A DNA stretch of 64,000 bases from Akebia trifoliata (taxonomy: Eukaryota; Streptophyta; Magnoliopsida; Ranunculales; Lardizabalaceae): contig CM030711.1 in assembly GCA_017979445.1 (NCBI GenBank), positions 3,038,001 to 3,102,000 on the forward strand. Direction: 5' to 3'. The notes beneath the pieces were generated by a model that saw only the letters and a program-made list of their open reading frames with translations, was not told the DNA's origin and did not search any database. Below are positions 22,079-34,669 of this stretch, piece by piece. Position 1 is the first letter of the stretch. The number at the start of each line of letters is the position of its first letter. Made by a program: the position numbers and the translations under genes.

Positions 22079-23295
22079 TAGACTTACTCTTATCCATTTA
22101 AATAGTGAGACTGACAAATTAAATAGCTTTTGTAGTGTTCTGTGTTTGAGATCCTACACACATCTTCGTATCTATCCAAACCATCACCCAAACAGACAGG
22201 ATTCTTGTAACTTTATTCTGTCTACAAATATATTCCTTCTCAGAAAATAATAAATTAAAAAAAAAATTAAATGCTTCCAGATTGGAATTAAGATAAGATC
22301 CAACCATACAGTACTCTCTTCATAGCCACTCAAATAATATTCTAAATTACCAGATCTGATCTTCAAAGATGCAAGAATGAATAAAAATAAGGATTTAAAA
22401 AATGGCTGACCACAATTATAATGGCACCTTTACTTTCTTTTTCTTTTTCTTTTTCCTTTTTTTTTTTTCCCATTAAAAATAAAATAATAAACATTTATAA
22501 CTTAATATAAAAAGATAGGGCATACCCCTCAGAAAACACCAAAAGACCTCAAACTATCTAAAAGACTAAACATAAGGGCATGCCCTTTCGAAAACACGAA
22601 AAGACTTGAAATCTCAAACCCATACCTATGATATTGTCCAATGAGTCCTTCATTGAGAATTTGTTGGAGAGAGCTGTCTTTATTAGTTTCATCCTTCATT
22701 AACAAAGCATGGAAATGGTTTAGTTCTACTTGGATAGGGTGAAATCATATGTGTATTATGTTGCACTTGATCACTTCTATATGGGGCCCCATCCGTACGT
22801 AATTTCAGCTTTGTTGCAGAGATTTGTCTTCATTGGGTTCGTCCTTCATTACCAAAGCCTTTGAAATGGTTTAGTTCTACTTGGATAGGATGAGAAATCA
22901 TATATGTATTGTGTTGCATCTGATCACTTCTAGATGTCCCCCCATCTTCTACATGTTAATTTGATCTCTTTCATACATTCATACATGAATGATACTAAAT
23001 TGGTTCAAAAAAGGACACTCAACTTGACATGGAATGTTACAAACATTGATAATATCCTCGGGATACACAAGGAAAAAAAATGTATGGTTCCATGCAAATT
23101 CCACGTTATTTGAGTGCTGTTGGGTTGGGCCATGCCCAAGCCGAGCCTGTAATTGGAGCAGGTTGGGTTGGGCCAGGCGATATGTTGTGTTAACAAGTAA
23201 AACTCTAATAAGCTCAATTATTAATAACTCCAAAGTATCAATCATGACAATCTGCCCCTGATAAAAAATCAATTTTTTATATTAGTAATACAAGT

Positions 23296-23485
23296 CATGG
23301 TTTTAAATCACCTGAGACCGAGACGACGGATAGACAAGTCAAACGTATCGGACAAGATTTAATACCACAGTTCATTTTTTCTCATGGTTGAACAATATGA
23401 CTCAAATGTATCGGAAAACACATCTAATACGACTACGTCTAGTTCATGGACCAGACGAGACGTCAAAACGAGTTTTAAAACCATG
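23296..23485. mobile_element. CATGGTTTTAAAACTCG MITE, second copy (inverted)
   Basis: Runs from CATGGTTTTAAATCACCTG to CGAGTTTTAAAACCATG. Flanks ATACAAGT (23288-23295) and ATACAAGC (23486-23493) match at seven of eight bases. Inverted relative to the 17.2 kb copy. Confidence 0.82.
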
Positions 23486-24939
23486 ATACAAGCACAAACA
23501 ACTAAAAGATTAATGTAGAAAATCTAAAAGTCATTTCTATATTTTTAAAAAGAGAAAAATACCCTTGTATTCACCCAAATCAGAAAATCAAATGTTTTCT
23601 ATTTATCAACCTATACTTATATTCACCCAAATCAGAAAATCAAATATTTTCCTTATTCACCTAAGTAATTTTTGTGTATTTGTTGGGCTCGAATCATTTG
23701 GTATAGAGCCAGCACCATGTCTCAAATAAAACCTTGGAAGGACCATCTTAGGAAAAAGGCTACTTTGGGGGCCCAAAAATAAGGGTATCATCAGAGTGAA
23801 TGCCTACATAAAATGGACAATGCGGGCGTTGGTAGAAGGAGTGACTTTGGATAAAGCCCAAAAAAAGGGTACTAAAGTGAAAGCCGCCACCAATTGGATT
23901 CCGAGAGACGTCGACTGCAGAGCATGGTGGTATATTACAATCCAAAAGAGATGGGACCTTAACTTTTCACAACACTAGCACCTCGTATTACTCTTTGATG
24001 TTTAAGTTCATTTGCTGCCTTCATGATCACAGTTTGAATGCCTAAAATACCTTATAAAATTTCTAAAATACAAACAACTTAATGCTTACTGTCATAAATT
24101 TCTAAAACATCATATAAATTTCTTAAAACACGTACAAAATTACCATTTATATTAATTCTGAGTGAACGATCTAAATGCCTCCTCTCTTTACTATTTGAAA
24201 TCCTAATTCAAAGCTTAGTTCATCTTCTTTATCAGCATATAAGCACCCATCAACACTTTTGAGTCCTTCATTGATCAATTAATTTCTCGTTCTTTCACTA
24301 TATTATTTCACTATATTATGGTTCTACCACTTTCTTTGTTATCCCATGAGAGAAACCATCACCATCTCCCACCTCTGTCGGGGGCCATTAATTAGATGCC
24401 TAAAGATATACATTTTTTTTCATAATCGGGTATCCCTATAGACAGCAGATCGAGCCCATGTCTGGGCTTTTGCCCAGTTCCATAGACCATGATTTCTCTC
24501 TTTTCAATTTCACAATTTTTAGTTTTGGTCTACCAATTTTCATGTAAGGTTGTAATGGAAAACTAGCTAAATTTTTTTTAATTATCATGTTTGATCATTT
24601 TGTCACCGAAGGACTATCTTTGTGCCAAGTCGACATCATAGTCACCATAAAAGGAGATTGAAACTCAACAATAGAAAGGTTCACTATTTGTGAAAAAAGA
24701 TTATATTAGAGGGACAGCAATGAATTTGTTTAATTGGAAGAAATAGAGGATCCCAAATAATCAATCTTCTTTTACTTATTAAAAATTGATCTTTGTTTGT
24801 CTAATCAAATCCAGCCAATTTTTTTCTCATGCTTCGGCTCTCCAAGCTCTAATCCCTCGGAGCACAGCAATCCTCGTGCTTAGGCACCCCAATCGGACCT
24901 ACGTATTTATAGTTCCATTCTATCAGGTTAGAAGTTCGA

Positions 24940-24941
<2 letters not shown>

Positions 24942-24983
<42 letters not shown>
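24942..24983. repeat. (CT)n microsatellite
   Basis: A perfect CT run of about 40 bases. A similar run is at 45691-45719 (FAR-A intron 7), an interrupted one at 59428-59463 (FAR-B intron 7), and (GA)n at 38985-39002. Confidence 0.9.
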
Positions 24984-24986
<3 letters not shown>

Positions 24987-25000
24987 ACAGTTGAGAATAA

Positions 25001-26046
25001 GTGTGGAGCTAGCGTGACTACTTTTTATTTTTATGGTGTGTACAAATATTAAGACGCTGTTATTGGCACCCAACTATTACTTACTACATCCTAATTTGTA
25101 AAACTATTTCTCACACCCCAATTATATATAAAACACACCATTTAATCATTACAAAGGTTTGGCTCAAATAATTATCTCCTCGTTAGAAAACATTATAACA
25201 CTCATTCAGACAATTTCATTAAAGTATCTCCAACAATGCTCTTTACAATAAGGACCTTATTTTGTCAAAATATGACAAATGTTGTGTTAGCTTACCTAAA
25301 ATTTGTTGAGTGCTCTAACAAACTCAACAAATCTTTCATTTGTTAAAAATGAATTCAAATCTTATTAAGATTCGTGACCTCACATTTTAGAATCCAAAAA
25401 CATGATCCAATGCCACAGGTTTCTAGAGAATAAAATTCTATGAACTTTGAAAAAAAAAGCATTATTTTTACCGTTGATTTATAATTTTAAGTTTTGAGAA
25501 TTCAGTAGTCATCTCTTTCAACACTTTAGATCAAGCTCAAAAAAAAATTAATTAATTATTTTTTGTGAATATGAGTTTTTTCATAAAATCTAGAAAAATG
25601 TCATGGTCAATTGTCAATGTGATAATCCATGTGAGCCCAATGACTTTTTGTAGGATTTGATATCTTACTAAATAAAGAAAGTATTTATTTTATGTTTTTA
25701 TATTACATTTTTAATGGTAACGAGCCTAGCACTCTCGCTACATGTGAAGAGTCTAGGTCTTGATTTTCGTATTAAATACTTTAATTTTAAGAAGTAGAGA
25801 GTCTATTGGACCCTTAATTTTTGCATTTCACCATTTATAATAAAGAGCATCTGACATCTAAACGAGTTTGTTGGAGTTGCTCTTAGTTGTTTACAATTAT
25901 AATTAGGCTCGTATAAAATCTTAAAATAAAAAAAAATGAAATAGAGTTTCTATTGGCACTCCAACTTATTCTCAACCATAATAATTATTTTCTTTATCTT
26001 TAATTAGGTGTAATAAGTAAAAGTTGGAGTCACGCTAGCCCCCCAC
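25001..26046. repeat. Pair of GTGACTCCAACTTTTAC-type repeats forming a long inverted repeat
   Basis: GTGTGGAGCTAGCGTGACTA at 25001 and its inverse AGTCACGCTAGCCCCCCAC at 26028 are inverted. Both adjoin ACTTTTACTTATTACACC-type arms shared with the FAR-A intronic MITEs. Between them lie a 25357-25672 repeat and AT-rich DNA. Whether this is one element or two copies is unclear. Confidence 0.4.
25357..25672 (-). repeat. CTTACTAAG family, inverted worn copy
   Basis: Includes CTTATTAAGATTCGTGACCT, ATCCAAAAACATGATCCAAT, TTTTTCATAAAATCTAGAAA and GATATCTTACTAAAT, matching the inverse of copy 1. Confidence 0.5.
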
Positions 26047-26618
26047 TCCTTGTTGAAACGTGGCGATAACTTGCTTGCAATATGTGACGCATCACGTTGA
26101 CGAAAAGGTGGGATTTTGTTCCTATTTCACTTGATCAAACAAGTTTAAGGATATTTTCGTAATTTCATATTTTTAAAATTCCCTCAATTCCTATTCAATT
26201 TCAAATCCAAGCCCTTTTCCACTGATGCTTTTTAAACATGATGTTTTCGTCTCATCATTCCCTCTAGCTAGTTGACTCGTCCGAGACATCTTATATGAAA
26301 CGAGATAAATCATTGTACACAGTGCAAAATTATTTATAAATAATAATATTTATAAAATTACAATTTTTTTTTTTTTTTTTTTTTTTTTGTATAAAATATG
26401 GTGGATTAGAAGATTTCAATGTCAGGATTTCATATTTCTATTAAGAAAATAAATAATTAAATCATTAAAAGTTAATTACTGTAGCCTCGGATTAGTTTAT
26501 TGACTTATCCAATAATTTTAAAATAATGGACATTTATACCAAATCATGGATATTCAATGTGAAGGAAGTTTCGCATGGTAAATCTCGTTTGTTCACAAAT
26601 GATAATAAGATGGCATAG

Positions 26619-26880
26619 TGTAGCAGAAATAGAACACAAAAAGTAGAAAAAGTGTTTCAGCAATTTCAGCAAAAAACAGCAAATGTAGTCAACGTGCATA
26701 AAAGCTGTTCTTATATATAGTTTTTGTTTTTTTTTTGTGTGTTATAGATTTAGAAAACAGTAGGAATTACATGTATAATACAATTAGGTTCCTAAGAAAT
26801 AGGAAACTAACGAATTTCCTAAGAGATAGGAATTCTAAAAGAGATAGGAAACTAAATAGGAGTTTCTCTCAACTCCGACA
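26619..26880 (-). repeat. 3' LTR of the copia remnant
   Basis: 262 bp, starting TGTCGGAGTTGAGAGAAACT on the minus strand and ending in ...CTACA. It contains a TATA-like TATATATAAG on the minus strand (near 26710-26720). The first 34 bases recur at 28229-28262. Confidence 0.85.
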
Positions 26881-26887
26881 CTCCCCC

Positions 26888-28228
26888 TTAAGTTGGTGCA
26901 AAGATATTAAGAACGCCCAACTTTCCAATGATATCTTGAAATGAAGCAGCTGGAAGTCCCTTGGTAAAAATGTCAGCTAGTTGTTGACAACTTCGAACAA
27001 AGGAAGTACATATAGTGTTAGCTTGAACTTTTTCTCGAACATAGTGACAATCAACTTCGATGTGTTTTGTTTTCTCATAGAACACCAGGTTAGAAGCGAT
27101 ATAAATTGCAGCCTGATTATCACAAAACATTTTTGACGGTTGGGATGACTCAAAACCCAAATCCTGTAACAATGCACGACGCCAAACAATTTCACTAGTA
27201 GTCGTAGCCATGGCTCTATACTTTGCTTCAGTACTCGACCTTGCAACAATACTTTGCTTCTTACTTTTTCAAGTTACCAAATTACCTCCAACAAATGTGC
27301 AGTATCCGGTTGTAGACCGTCAATCAATCGGACATCTTGCCCAGTCTGCATCAGTGTAGGCAGTAATATAACTATGACCATTCTTTTTCATCCATATTCC
27401 TCTTCCAGGAGATCCCTTCAAGTACTGCAAAATTCTTGTAACTGCATTCATGTGACTAGTTCTGGGTGCATGCATAAAGTGACTAACCAAGTTAACTACA
27501 TAGGAAATATCAGGACGAGTAATTGTAAGATAAATCAACCTTCCTACTAATCGTTGGAATCGACCAAAATCAAACAATAATTCACCATCCAAGTCAATTT
27601 TTCTTATATTCTCTGTAGGAATGATTGCAAGTTTTACACCCATTTTTCCTGTCTCATGTAACAAGTCTAGCACATATTTTCTTTGATTAAGAAATATAGC
27701 CTTTTTTGAATAGATAATCTCTAAACTAAGAAAAAACTTTAGAATCCTCAAATCCTTAATAGCAAATCGCTTATGAAGAACAACCTTGAGTCTTGAGATT
27801 TCAGTTTGATCATCACCTGTAATTACTATGTCATCAACATAGACTAGAACTATTGTAGTTCCTGAAGTAGTCCTTTTGATGAATAATGGAGAATCTGCAC
27901 CACTTCGTAAAAGCCCATTGATTTCAAGCACGTGACTGAGCTTAGAGTACCATGCTCGAGATGATTGTTTAAGGCCGTAGATGGCCTTGTGTAACTTGCA
28001 AACCAATCTTACACGAGATTCTTGAGGGTGTCCAGGTGAAATACTCATATACACTTCTTCTTCTAAGTCTCCATGCAAATAGGCATTTTTAACATCTAAT
28101 TGGAATAATTTCCAATCATTATTCACGGCTAGTGACAATAAAACTCTGAAGGTATTCATTTTTGCGACTAGAGCGAATGTTTCTTTGTAATCTTCTCTAT
28201 AAGTTTGGATAAACCCTTTTGCAATCAA
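26888..28228 (-). pseudogene. Ty1/copia pol remnant: reverse transcriptase and RNase H
   Basis: One continuous reading frame with two premature stops. It enters at IAKGFIQTYREDYKETFA, followed by FQLDVKNAYLHGDLEEEVYM, YGLKQSSRAWYSKL and the catalytic LVYVDDIVITG. The RNase H part has YTDADWA, CDNQAA and KTKHIEVDCHYVRE. In-frame stops lie at 27320-27322 (after CPID, where related elements have Arg) and 27269-27271 (after NLVT, where they have Trp). The TEAEY motif reads TEAKY, changing a glutamate usually needed for RNase H catalysis. The frame is kept across the stops, so decay was by point mutation. It cannot encode a working polyprotein. Confidence 0.93.
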
Positions 28229-28267
28229 GGAAACTAAATAGGAGTTTCTCTCAACTCCAACACATAG

Positions 28268-29193
28268 GCATGTTATCTCAAACTCAGAAAATTTTAAAAA
28301 TCATGTTTCTGCTTTATTCTTTTATAACTCAATATTTCATCATCTAATAGTCTGTTGATATCAAGTTGACTCACCTTAAGTTATCTTCTCTTAGACTAAA
28401 TTGATTATTTTAATTATATTTAAAATTATTTAATAAAATATACTAAAGTAATAAAAAAATTATAATCTCCTTTAGAAAATAAGGTGGATAATTGACAATC
28501 TTTTTTTAGATACTATATATTGTAATTTGAAAAAGCCTTGGAACTTTAACTTTTTACAAAAGATTCATTTTACTTGTAATTTGAAACAATGTTGGATTCA
28601 GGTGACTCATGAAGACTTGTAAGAAAACGCATGATCCAAACTATTTAGACATAAAATCCAACAGTCAAGATTTACGAGTATCTTAATAACACACATCTCG
28701 TAGATACTTATCCTAAGGATAAATCTCAACCATTGAATTTTGTGTTTTTAAATGATAGGGTTCATGTATTTTTTTCTCATGAGTCATCCTTTATGAGTCA
28801 AAGGAACCCGACCCTTTGAAAAAGCAAAATGACCATCAGGAGGGAGTGTTGGGGTTGACTGATGAGGCGGATTTGGGCTTCAAAACCCAAGTTCTTACCC
28901 AACCCGCTCACATTCAGGCTTGGGATGGATCAATCTAGATTCAAGCTTATTTCTAATTTTTCGAATTGGATCATGGGTTTTTTTGACATCTCTAAATATA
29001 ATAATTATTAGAGTCGTGCCACATTGCCTGTGTTGGACACTAGGTCCAACACTAAGTTGACTTGACAATACACAAATAGTCATATATTTATTTTCTCAAG
29101 ATACAAATTAAAAAATCAACGATTCTCTATGCACTTCCAAGTCAACTCAATATTTAACTTAATATCGAATGCAAATAATAATAAAAATTTTTA

Positions 29194-29226
<33 letters not shown>

Positions 29227-31074
29227 TACATTTAAAAAAAAAAAAATTACTTTAGGCAAACCATTTCACTACCCCCCACCCATCTCTTTCTCATCTTCAA
29301 CCTCATATCGAAAAACTTTATTTTTTACCAAAACCTCTTCACGTGTAAACTCCTTAAATAATCATTGATTTTTTTTTTCTCAAAATTTCATCATTAAAGG
29401 ATTTGCCCCCAATCAAATAGTATCCTTTGATAGGTCTACTTACCTGTAAATGGCATTTTGTAGGCCAACAACTTTCCCGACAACGGTACGACCTCGCTAC
29501 TGTAATGAAACGTAAGCATCGTGAGGTGTCACGTAAGCAACAAACCATGTGCAATTTAATATCATGAGTTGTACCAATAAAATAGTCTTAAATATTATTA
29601 ATTATGAAGTTGACTTGGAAACCTACACTTACTGTAGTGTGTAGAAGCTAATTCAACAAAGGCGGCTTTTATGTGATAATGAAGAAAGGAGCACATACCA
29701 ATCCATTAATAAGGCCTTTTATTATTTATAGTTGGGCTTTTTATCTGAGAAACATTTTTCTTAAAAATTAAGTAAAGATTTTAGTGACTATGAGTGTGAA
29801 GGACACTTTATTGAGAATATGTACCGAGTAGTCTTTTGATAAATAATTCGAATCATTTAAGTCTTATTTAATAAAATATTAATTTATTGAAGATCTTTTA
29901 AAGATTCTTTTAATAAAAACACCTGAAATGCTCTTTTAACAATTTTACAAAGTGATTCGATCTAAAAATATATCGAGTCAAATAAAAAATTTAATCAATT
30001 TATTTAATTATTAATATTTTAGTGAAAAATACAAAATAAAAAATTTTATTCATTAAAAATTATTCATAAATTCAATATAATTTTATTTGACTCATTTAAG
30101 ATGATTTTCTATTTTTTAGTTTAATCAAATCGATGAACATTCATAACAAGTTTTAAAATTATATTTTAATTATTGAAAATTATTTATATATTTTAATAAA
30201 TCTAACATACATAAATCAAATCATTTTTATGATAATGATGACCATACTCATCTCAATCATCGTCTTTGATGTAAATCATTATCTATGTGAGTTAAAGATT
30301 ATTAGTTTTGAGAATAGAAAATAAGGAAATTATTTTTTCTATTTATATCTTTTTTTTTTTTTATTGTTTTGTAAGAGGTGATCATAATCAAGAGACTTGT
30401 CATTAGTTAAAAAAAATAGGAATAAATAAACAAATTTCTTTAAACATCAAAAATTGTTAAAAGGGTAGTTATGATATTTTTCTTCAAAAATCCTTTTTAG
30501 ACTAATATTTGATATAAAAAAAAAGAGTATTAAAGAGTCCATATGTTTTTTTACAAGGGATTTTTTAGTACATATTTTTAAAAAATAGGTCTTTGCTACC
30601 ACTATTCCTATTTTAAACCTTATTAAAGATTCTTTTACTCAAATTGATTACCACTTTAGCAATTCAACATCACATCCCTCTATGGGTACATTTGATTGCA
30701 AAGAAAATTAGGTGGAAATGATTTGATGTGCAAAAAAGTGTATTTTCATGTGTTCAATGCAATGAATAAAAGAAAATTGCGAGAAAATTGATTTGTCCAC
30801 ACGAAGGATTGTTCAAGATTATAGGCAACCCCCCCCCCCCTCTCCCGAAAATTGATTTGCCAGCCCACATACAATTAATAAAAACAAAAGGAAAAATGAT
30901 TGAAACTCTCGCATTTTTTTTCATTAGATTTCCTATTTTTTAAGCTTTGGGATAGGATTTTACATGAGCCTAATGAGTAGTGTAGTGTATAGCAACTATT
31001 ACTTGAAGAGTTATAGTAGTTGTAAAATAATGGAGTGCCTATCAAACATGTATATCTATATATATATACACATA
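28268..31074. other. Intergenic, no gene seen
   Basis: AT-rich. GAGTCGTGCCACATTGCC at about 29012 starts a possible worn fold-back. (ATT)n lies at 29198-29226 and a C run at about 30830. GCAAAGAAAATTAGGTGG near 30698 resembles the ends of the 3.6-4.25 kb element. No coding frame is supported. Confidence 0.5.
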
Positions 31075-31416
31075 GGGAAATGTTCAGCAACAAACATTTT
31101 GGCAAAACATGAGTTAGAGGTTTTGGAATGGGCTGATTTTTGGCGAGGATGATCTCTATGGTGAGGAGATCATCATTACCAAAAATCAGCCCATTCCAAA
31201 ACTTCTAATCCCATCAAAAATGGTTTACAAAAAATGGACGGTCCACGATTTTTCAACTTGTAAACTGGGGCTAGAAGTTTTGGAATGGGCTGATTTTTGG
31301 TGAGGATGATCTCCTCACCGTAGAGATCATCCTCACCAAAAACCAGCCCATTCCAAAACCTCTAACCCATGTTTTGAAAAATGTTTTGCCAAAATGTTTG
31401 TTGCTGAACGGGACCC
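31075..31416. mobile_element. TA-flanked fold-back element, copy C (inverted)
   Basis: Flanked by TA-rich tracts at 31050-31073 and 31417-31442. Its outer ends are swapped relative to copies A and B: left GGGAAATGTTCAGC, right GCTGAACGGGACCC. It is therefore the same element in opposite orientation. It has the same two inner hairpins, and the left arm lacks about ten bases (ATTTTTCAAA) present in the others. Confidence 0.85.
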
Positions 31417-31515
31417 ATATATATATATATATATATATATACATATTTTAAATTACTACTAATTGAAGAAGGAGTGCTATTATGTAGATATCATACACGA
31501 GAAAAAATTTGCTCC

Positions 31516-31841
31516 CTAATTAATAAGGATTTAAACCTTATTAAGGGTTGTTTTGCTCAAATGGATAACCACATTGGCAATCCAACACCACAACCCTCTC
31601 TAGATTTCATAGAAAAACTCATATAAAAAAAAAAAAAAAACAATTTCCTTTGCACTTGATCCATGGTTTTGAAAATGGAGAGCTACATAACTCTCGAATT
31701 TAAACGTAAAATTCAATGGTGAAAAATAAATATTTTTTTAAATATTTTTTTATAAGTTCATAGAATTTTTTCCTCTACAACCCTATATCATCTGATCATG
31801 CTTTTGGATGCCAAAAGTTGAGCCCAAGGACTCTTCAATAC
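31516..31841 (+). repeat. CTTACTAAG family, copy 2
   Basis: Carries AAACCTTATTAAGGGTTGTT, TCTAGATTTCATAGAAAAAC, TGGTTTTGAAAATGGAGAGC and GATCATGCTTTTGGATGCC in the same order as copy 1. A partial third copy follows at about 32195-32395. Confidence 0.6.
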
Positions 31842-33992
31842 TGTACTTATGGATACCCTCAATATTGGTCTATTAGAAGAAATTTTTTATCCTATTTTAT
31901 AAAAAAGATTATTTCAAACTTTTCACAAAAATGATTTTAACATGATTTTTTATATAGTTAGCACAAAAGACAAATTACAATAATAATTTTTGTATTTTTT
32001 TTTTATAAATACAACTCAAACAATAAAAATAATTTTTTGTGAAATTTTCCATGATGTACTCAAATGGTAAAAATGGACTTGCCTAGAAAAACATTTGCCT
32101 GGCAACAAATAATTTTCCAGGCAATATTTTCCCTGCAATCAAACATGCTTTTAGTTTTATTTAAAAATTTATAGTAAAAAAATATATTTATTATGATCTT
32201 GATCCAAAGGTTTTGAAAATGGAGGGTTACCAACCTTCCACCTAACCTCCCAAACTTAAAATTGGAATTCAACAGTGAGAAATAACATTTTTTTTTCAAA
32301 ATTCATAGAAAATTTTCCTCTACAATCTTGAAGAACTGGATCATGTTTTTGGGATGTCACAAGGTGAGCCCAAGGACCCTTAGTAAGGCTAGTCAGTCTC
32401 TTTTATGTTTTCGGAAAATTCACAACTAAGTATTAAATTAGTCAATTTTTTCAATATTTACAAAAATGATCATATGTTGTAATTAACTTCTTTTTTTTTT
32501 TCCAACAAAACAGTTAATAAATCTACTATCTTGATCAATTTGGTAATTTACCTCATGTCCTTCGATTAACTGTGTGTTATCGAACATTGGTAAGGGTTTT
32601 GGATTCATTATTCATGATAGTTATGGTGAATTTATCTTTTGTTGATGGAGTAGTCATAGAGAGGAGGATATTATTTCAATAGAGCTTTCGATGATTCTTG
32701 AAAGTTTGAAGTTTGCACATATCAGAAACATCCCAAAATTCTTGTATCCTTGGACTCGGTATATGCCATAAGGAGTATTCAAGGGATGACCATCAAATCT
32801 TCTTAGAAGTAAGCTAGTTTGATCAGAAAAATTAAAAAAAATTAGTCCAAAATTTTTTTTTTCTTGCACATTCAACTTTTATTGGAGGAAGATGAACATA
32901 ATAACAGACTTCTTAGTTCAATTGGGAGCTGTAGAAGGGGATTTCTATGTTTATGTTACTCATATTGGATTCCTTGGAAATTATCCAAAATTATCCATTA
33001 TGGTCTAACTTGTAATTATTCAAGAAATAAATGAAAGTGTGAGGCCCTCTACAGTCCCAACTTTACCAATCAAAAAAATATATTAGAGATATCCTCTGTG
33101 TTTTGAAATTGATGGCATGCCTCCCTTGACCTCTTTCTACTTGATAGACTAACAGAAAATACACAAATACCCTCGTTTTCAACCTTTAAACATCAATTAA
33201 AGATAGTATTTTTATGAAGTTTAAAAAAAATGGAATTTGGGAAATAATTGCATCAACCATGCCTATTCAGGAATGAAATTTTATATTACATTATAGGGAG
33301 GCTTGATAAAGACCTTACACATCTATCATTAATTATCTGTCAGATTTTCTATTTCTACATTAATTTTGTTCCGAGAAAAATTATGTTTCGTAGACAATAT
33401 CCTATACAATGTTTTGTCTTACATGGCAAACAAATTTTGGAATGGATTGGATTTTTGTGAGGATGATCTCTATATTGAAAAGATTATCCTCACAAAAAAT
33501 CAGCCGATTCTAAAATTTCTAGTCTTATGAAAAATAATTACAAATCAATAGTAAATATGAATGGTACATGATGGAGTGTTAGAAAATATGGATCAATTAA
33601 GATCCACATTTTTAGGTGCCATCCTTGAAGAGAGTATTTGTTTCTAGATTTCCAGTGAAATTATTGCACAAAATATTAAATATCCAAAGTCCCCTTCAAC
33701 ATACGAAGTTACTAACTTAACTATAAAAATGCATCTCATAAAATATATGAAATATCCTTGACTTTATCTTGATTTAGTTGAAAAATAAAATAAAATTCAC
33801 AAAAATCAGCAGCACACTTATTGGATCGAATTTATTACAAAATCAAGTTGGACTTGGTTGGACCACCAGTTTTTTTTTTTTTTGATTTCCAAAACAATGA
33901 AAATACCTGAAATACCCATAAATTTATTAAATTTATGGAATTAGTAAATATATATTTATGACGGGGTGTCTGAACTTACACCCTACTTGAGT
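31842..33992. other. Intergenic, repeats only
   Basis: A partial CTTACTAAG-family copy (32195-32395) and a relic fold-back (33430-33545). A 73-codon minus frame at 32654-32875 has no motif I recognise. Confidence 0.5.
33430..33545. repeat. Relic of a fold-back element
   Basis: GGAATGGATTGGATTTTTGT, then GGATGATCTCTATATTG and ATTATCCTCACAAAAAATCA, forms half of the structure seen in the TA-flanked elements. No termini or TA flanks remain. Confidence 0.5.
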
Positions 33993-34014
33993 GGGGGGGG
34001 GGGGGGGGGGGGGG
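33993..34014 (+). repeat. Run of 22 G
   Basis: A homopolymer G tract, which could form a quadruplex and is error-prone in sequencing. Run length should be treated as approximate. Confidence 0.85.
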
Positions 34015-34017
34015 AAG

Positions 34018-34230
34018 GAAGAGCCAGGGCTGGAGCCAAGGCATATGGGTCCCTCACTTAGGCACGTGCAACGCCCGCACATCGCACACACTAGATAAGT
34101 GAGGGTGTGCTCTTGCGGGTGGTCCCAAGAAAATACTGTTCATATTGGGTATCGAACTTCCAACCTATGGACTCTCACCACTTATTGGATCCAAATTGCC
34201 ATTGGGCTACACCCTCGGGGTTTGGTAAAT
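34018..34230 (+). repeat. Dispersed repeat ending in CTACACCCTCGGGG
   Basis: Contains GCACGTGCAACGCCCGCACA, CACTAGATAAGTGAGG, CACCACTTATTGGATCCAAA and TTGCCATTGGGC. It matches 58300-58550 in the same order, and a fragment at 52870-52940. It may be a SINE or LINE fragment. Confidence 0.45.
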
Positions 34231-34669
34231 AAAATTCTTGGTTTGAAACTGATTCATAATTTCAAGTCATATACCTTTAGAATGTGTGTAGGGTGGATGG
34301 TACATGCAACCTGCCAAAGCAAAAGTATATATTTACCTTTGAAATGCAGTAGATCTGAACTATATGAACAAAAATTAAAAAACATATTAAAAAAAATTGA
34401 TAAAATCCGTTATTCAACCTTCCAACCTCTAATTATTCAGTGAAACAATATTTTTCAATTGGAAAATATACATGAGCTGCATCCCTAGGGCTCAACATTG
34501 GGGTTGCGACTATCCGTTGAAGAGATGGTTGAGTTGTTAGGATCTCCAAAGAAAAAAAAATAGTCCTATAAAAAACTATACTAATCCCTTGAAAGTCAAT
34601 ATTGATCTCTAGAAATTAAATCCGTCTATTTCTCTTTTTTATTTATTTATTTTTGTTTAGCTTAGACTT

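Larger units (their letters stand above)
20941..25000. other. Intergenic, MITE-rich, no gene seen
   Basis: Apart from the listed repeats, it holds a near-duplicate pair (22700-22770 and 22845-22935, both with TGGTTTAGTTCTACTTGGAT), a fold-back at 22985-23110, a possible promoter relic at 21530-21570 and unrecognised short frames at 23760-23978. Confidence 0.5.
26619..28262 (-). mobile_element. Ty1/copia LTR retrotransposon, internally deleted, with TSD
   Basis: Reads on the minus strand. The 3' LTR is 26619-26880 (TG...CA). A purine tract AACTTAAGGGGGAG lies just inside it at 26881-26894, as expected for a polypurine tract. The pol remnant is 26888-28228. Only the first 34 bases of the 5' LTR survive (28229-28262), differing from the 3' LTR at one base. 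Perfect target duplications CATAG flank it at 26614-26618 and 28263-28267. Gag, protease, integrase, primer site and the N-terminal part of the reverse transcriptase are missing. Confidence 0.93.

Noticed and set aside
23005..23272. Overlapping frames of 70-97 codons on both strands
   Set aside because: They lie in a fold-back repeat, and no motif or codon pattern supports them.
27254..27550. Plus-strand open frame of 98 codons
   Set aside because: It is antisense to the copia pol sequence.
26888..28228. Copia frame as a functional reverse transcriptase gene
   Set aside because: Two in-frame stops, a changed RNase H residue and loss of gag, protease and integrase make it a pseudogene.
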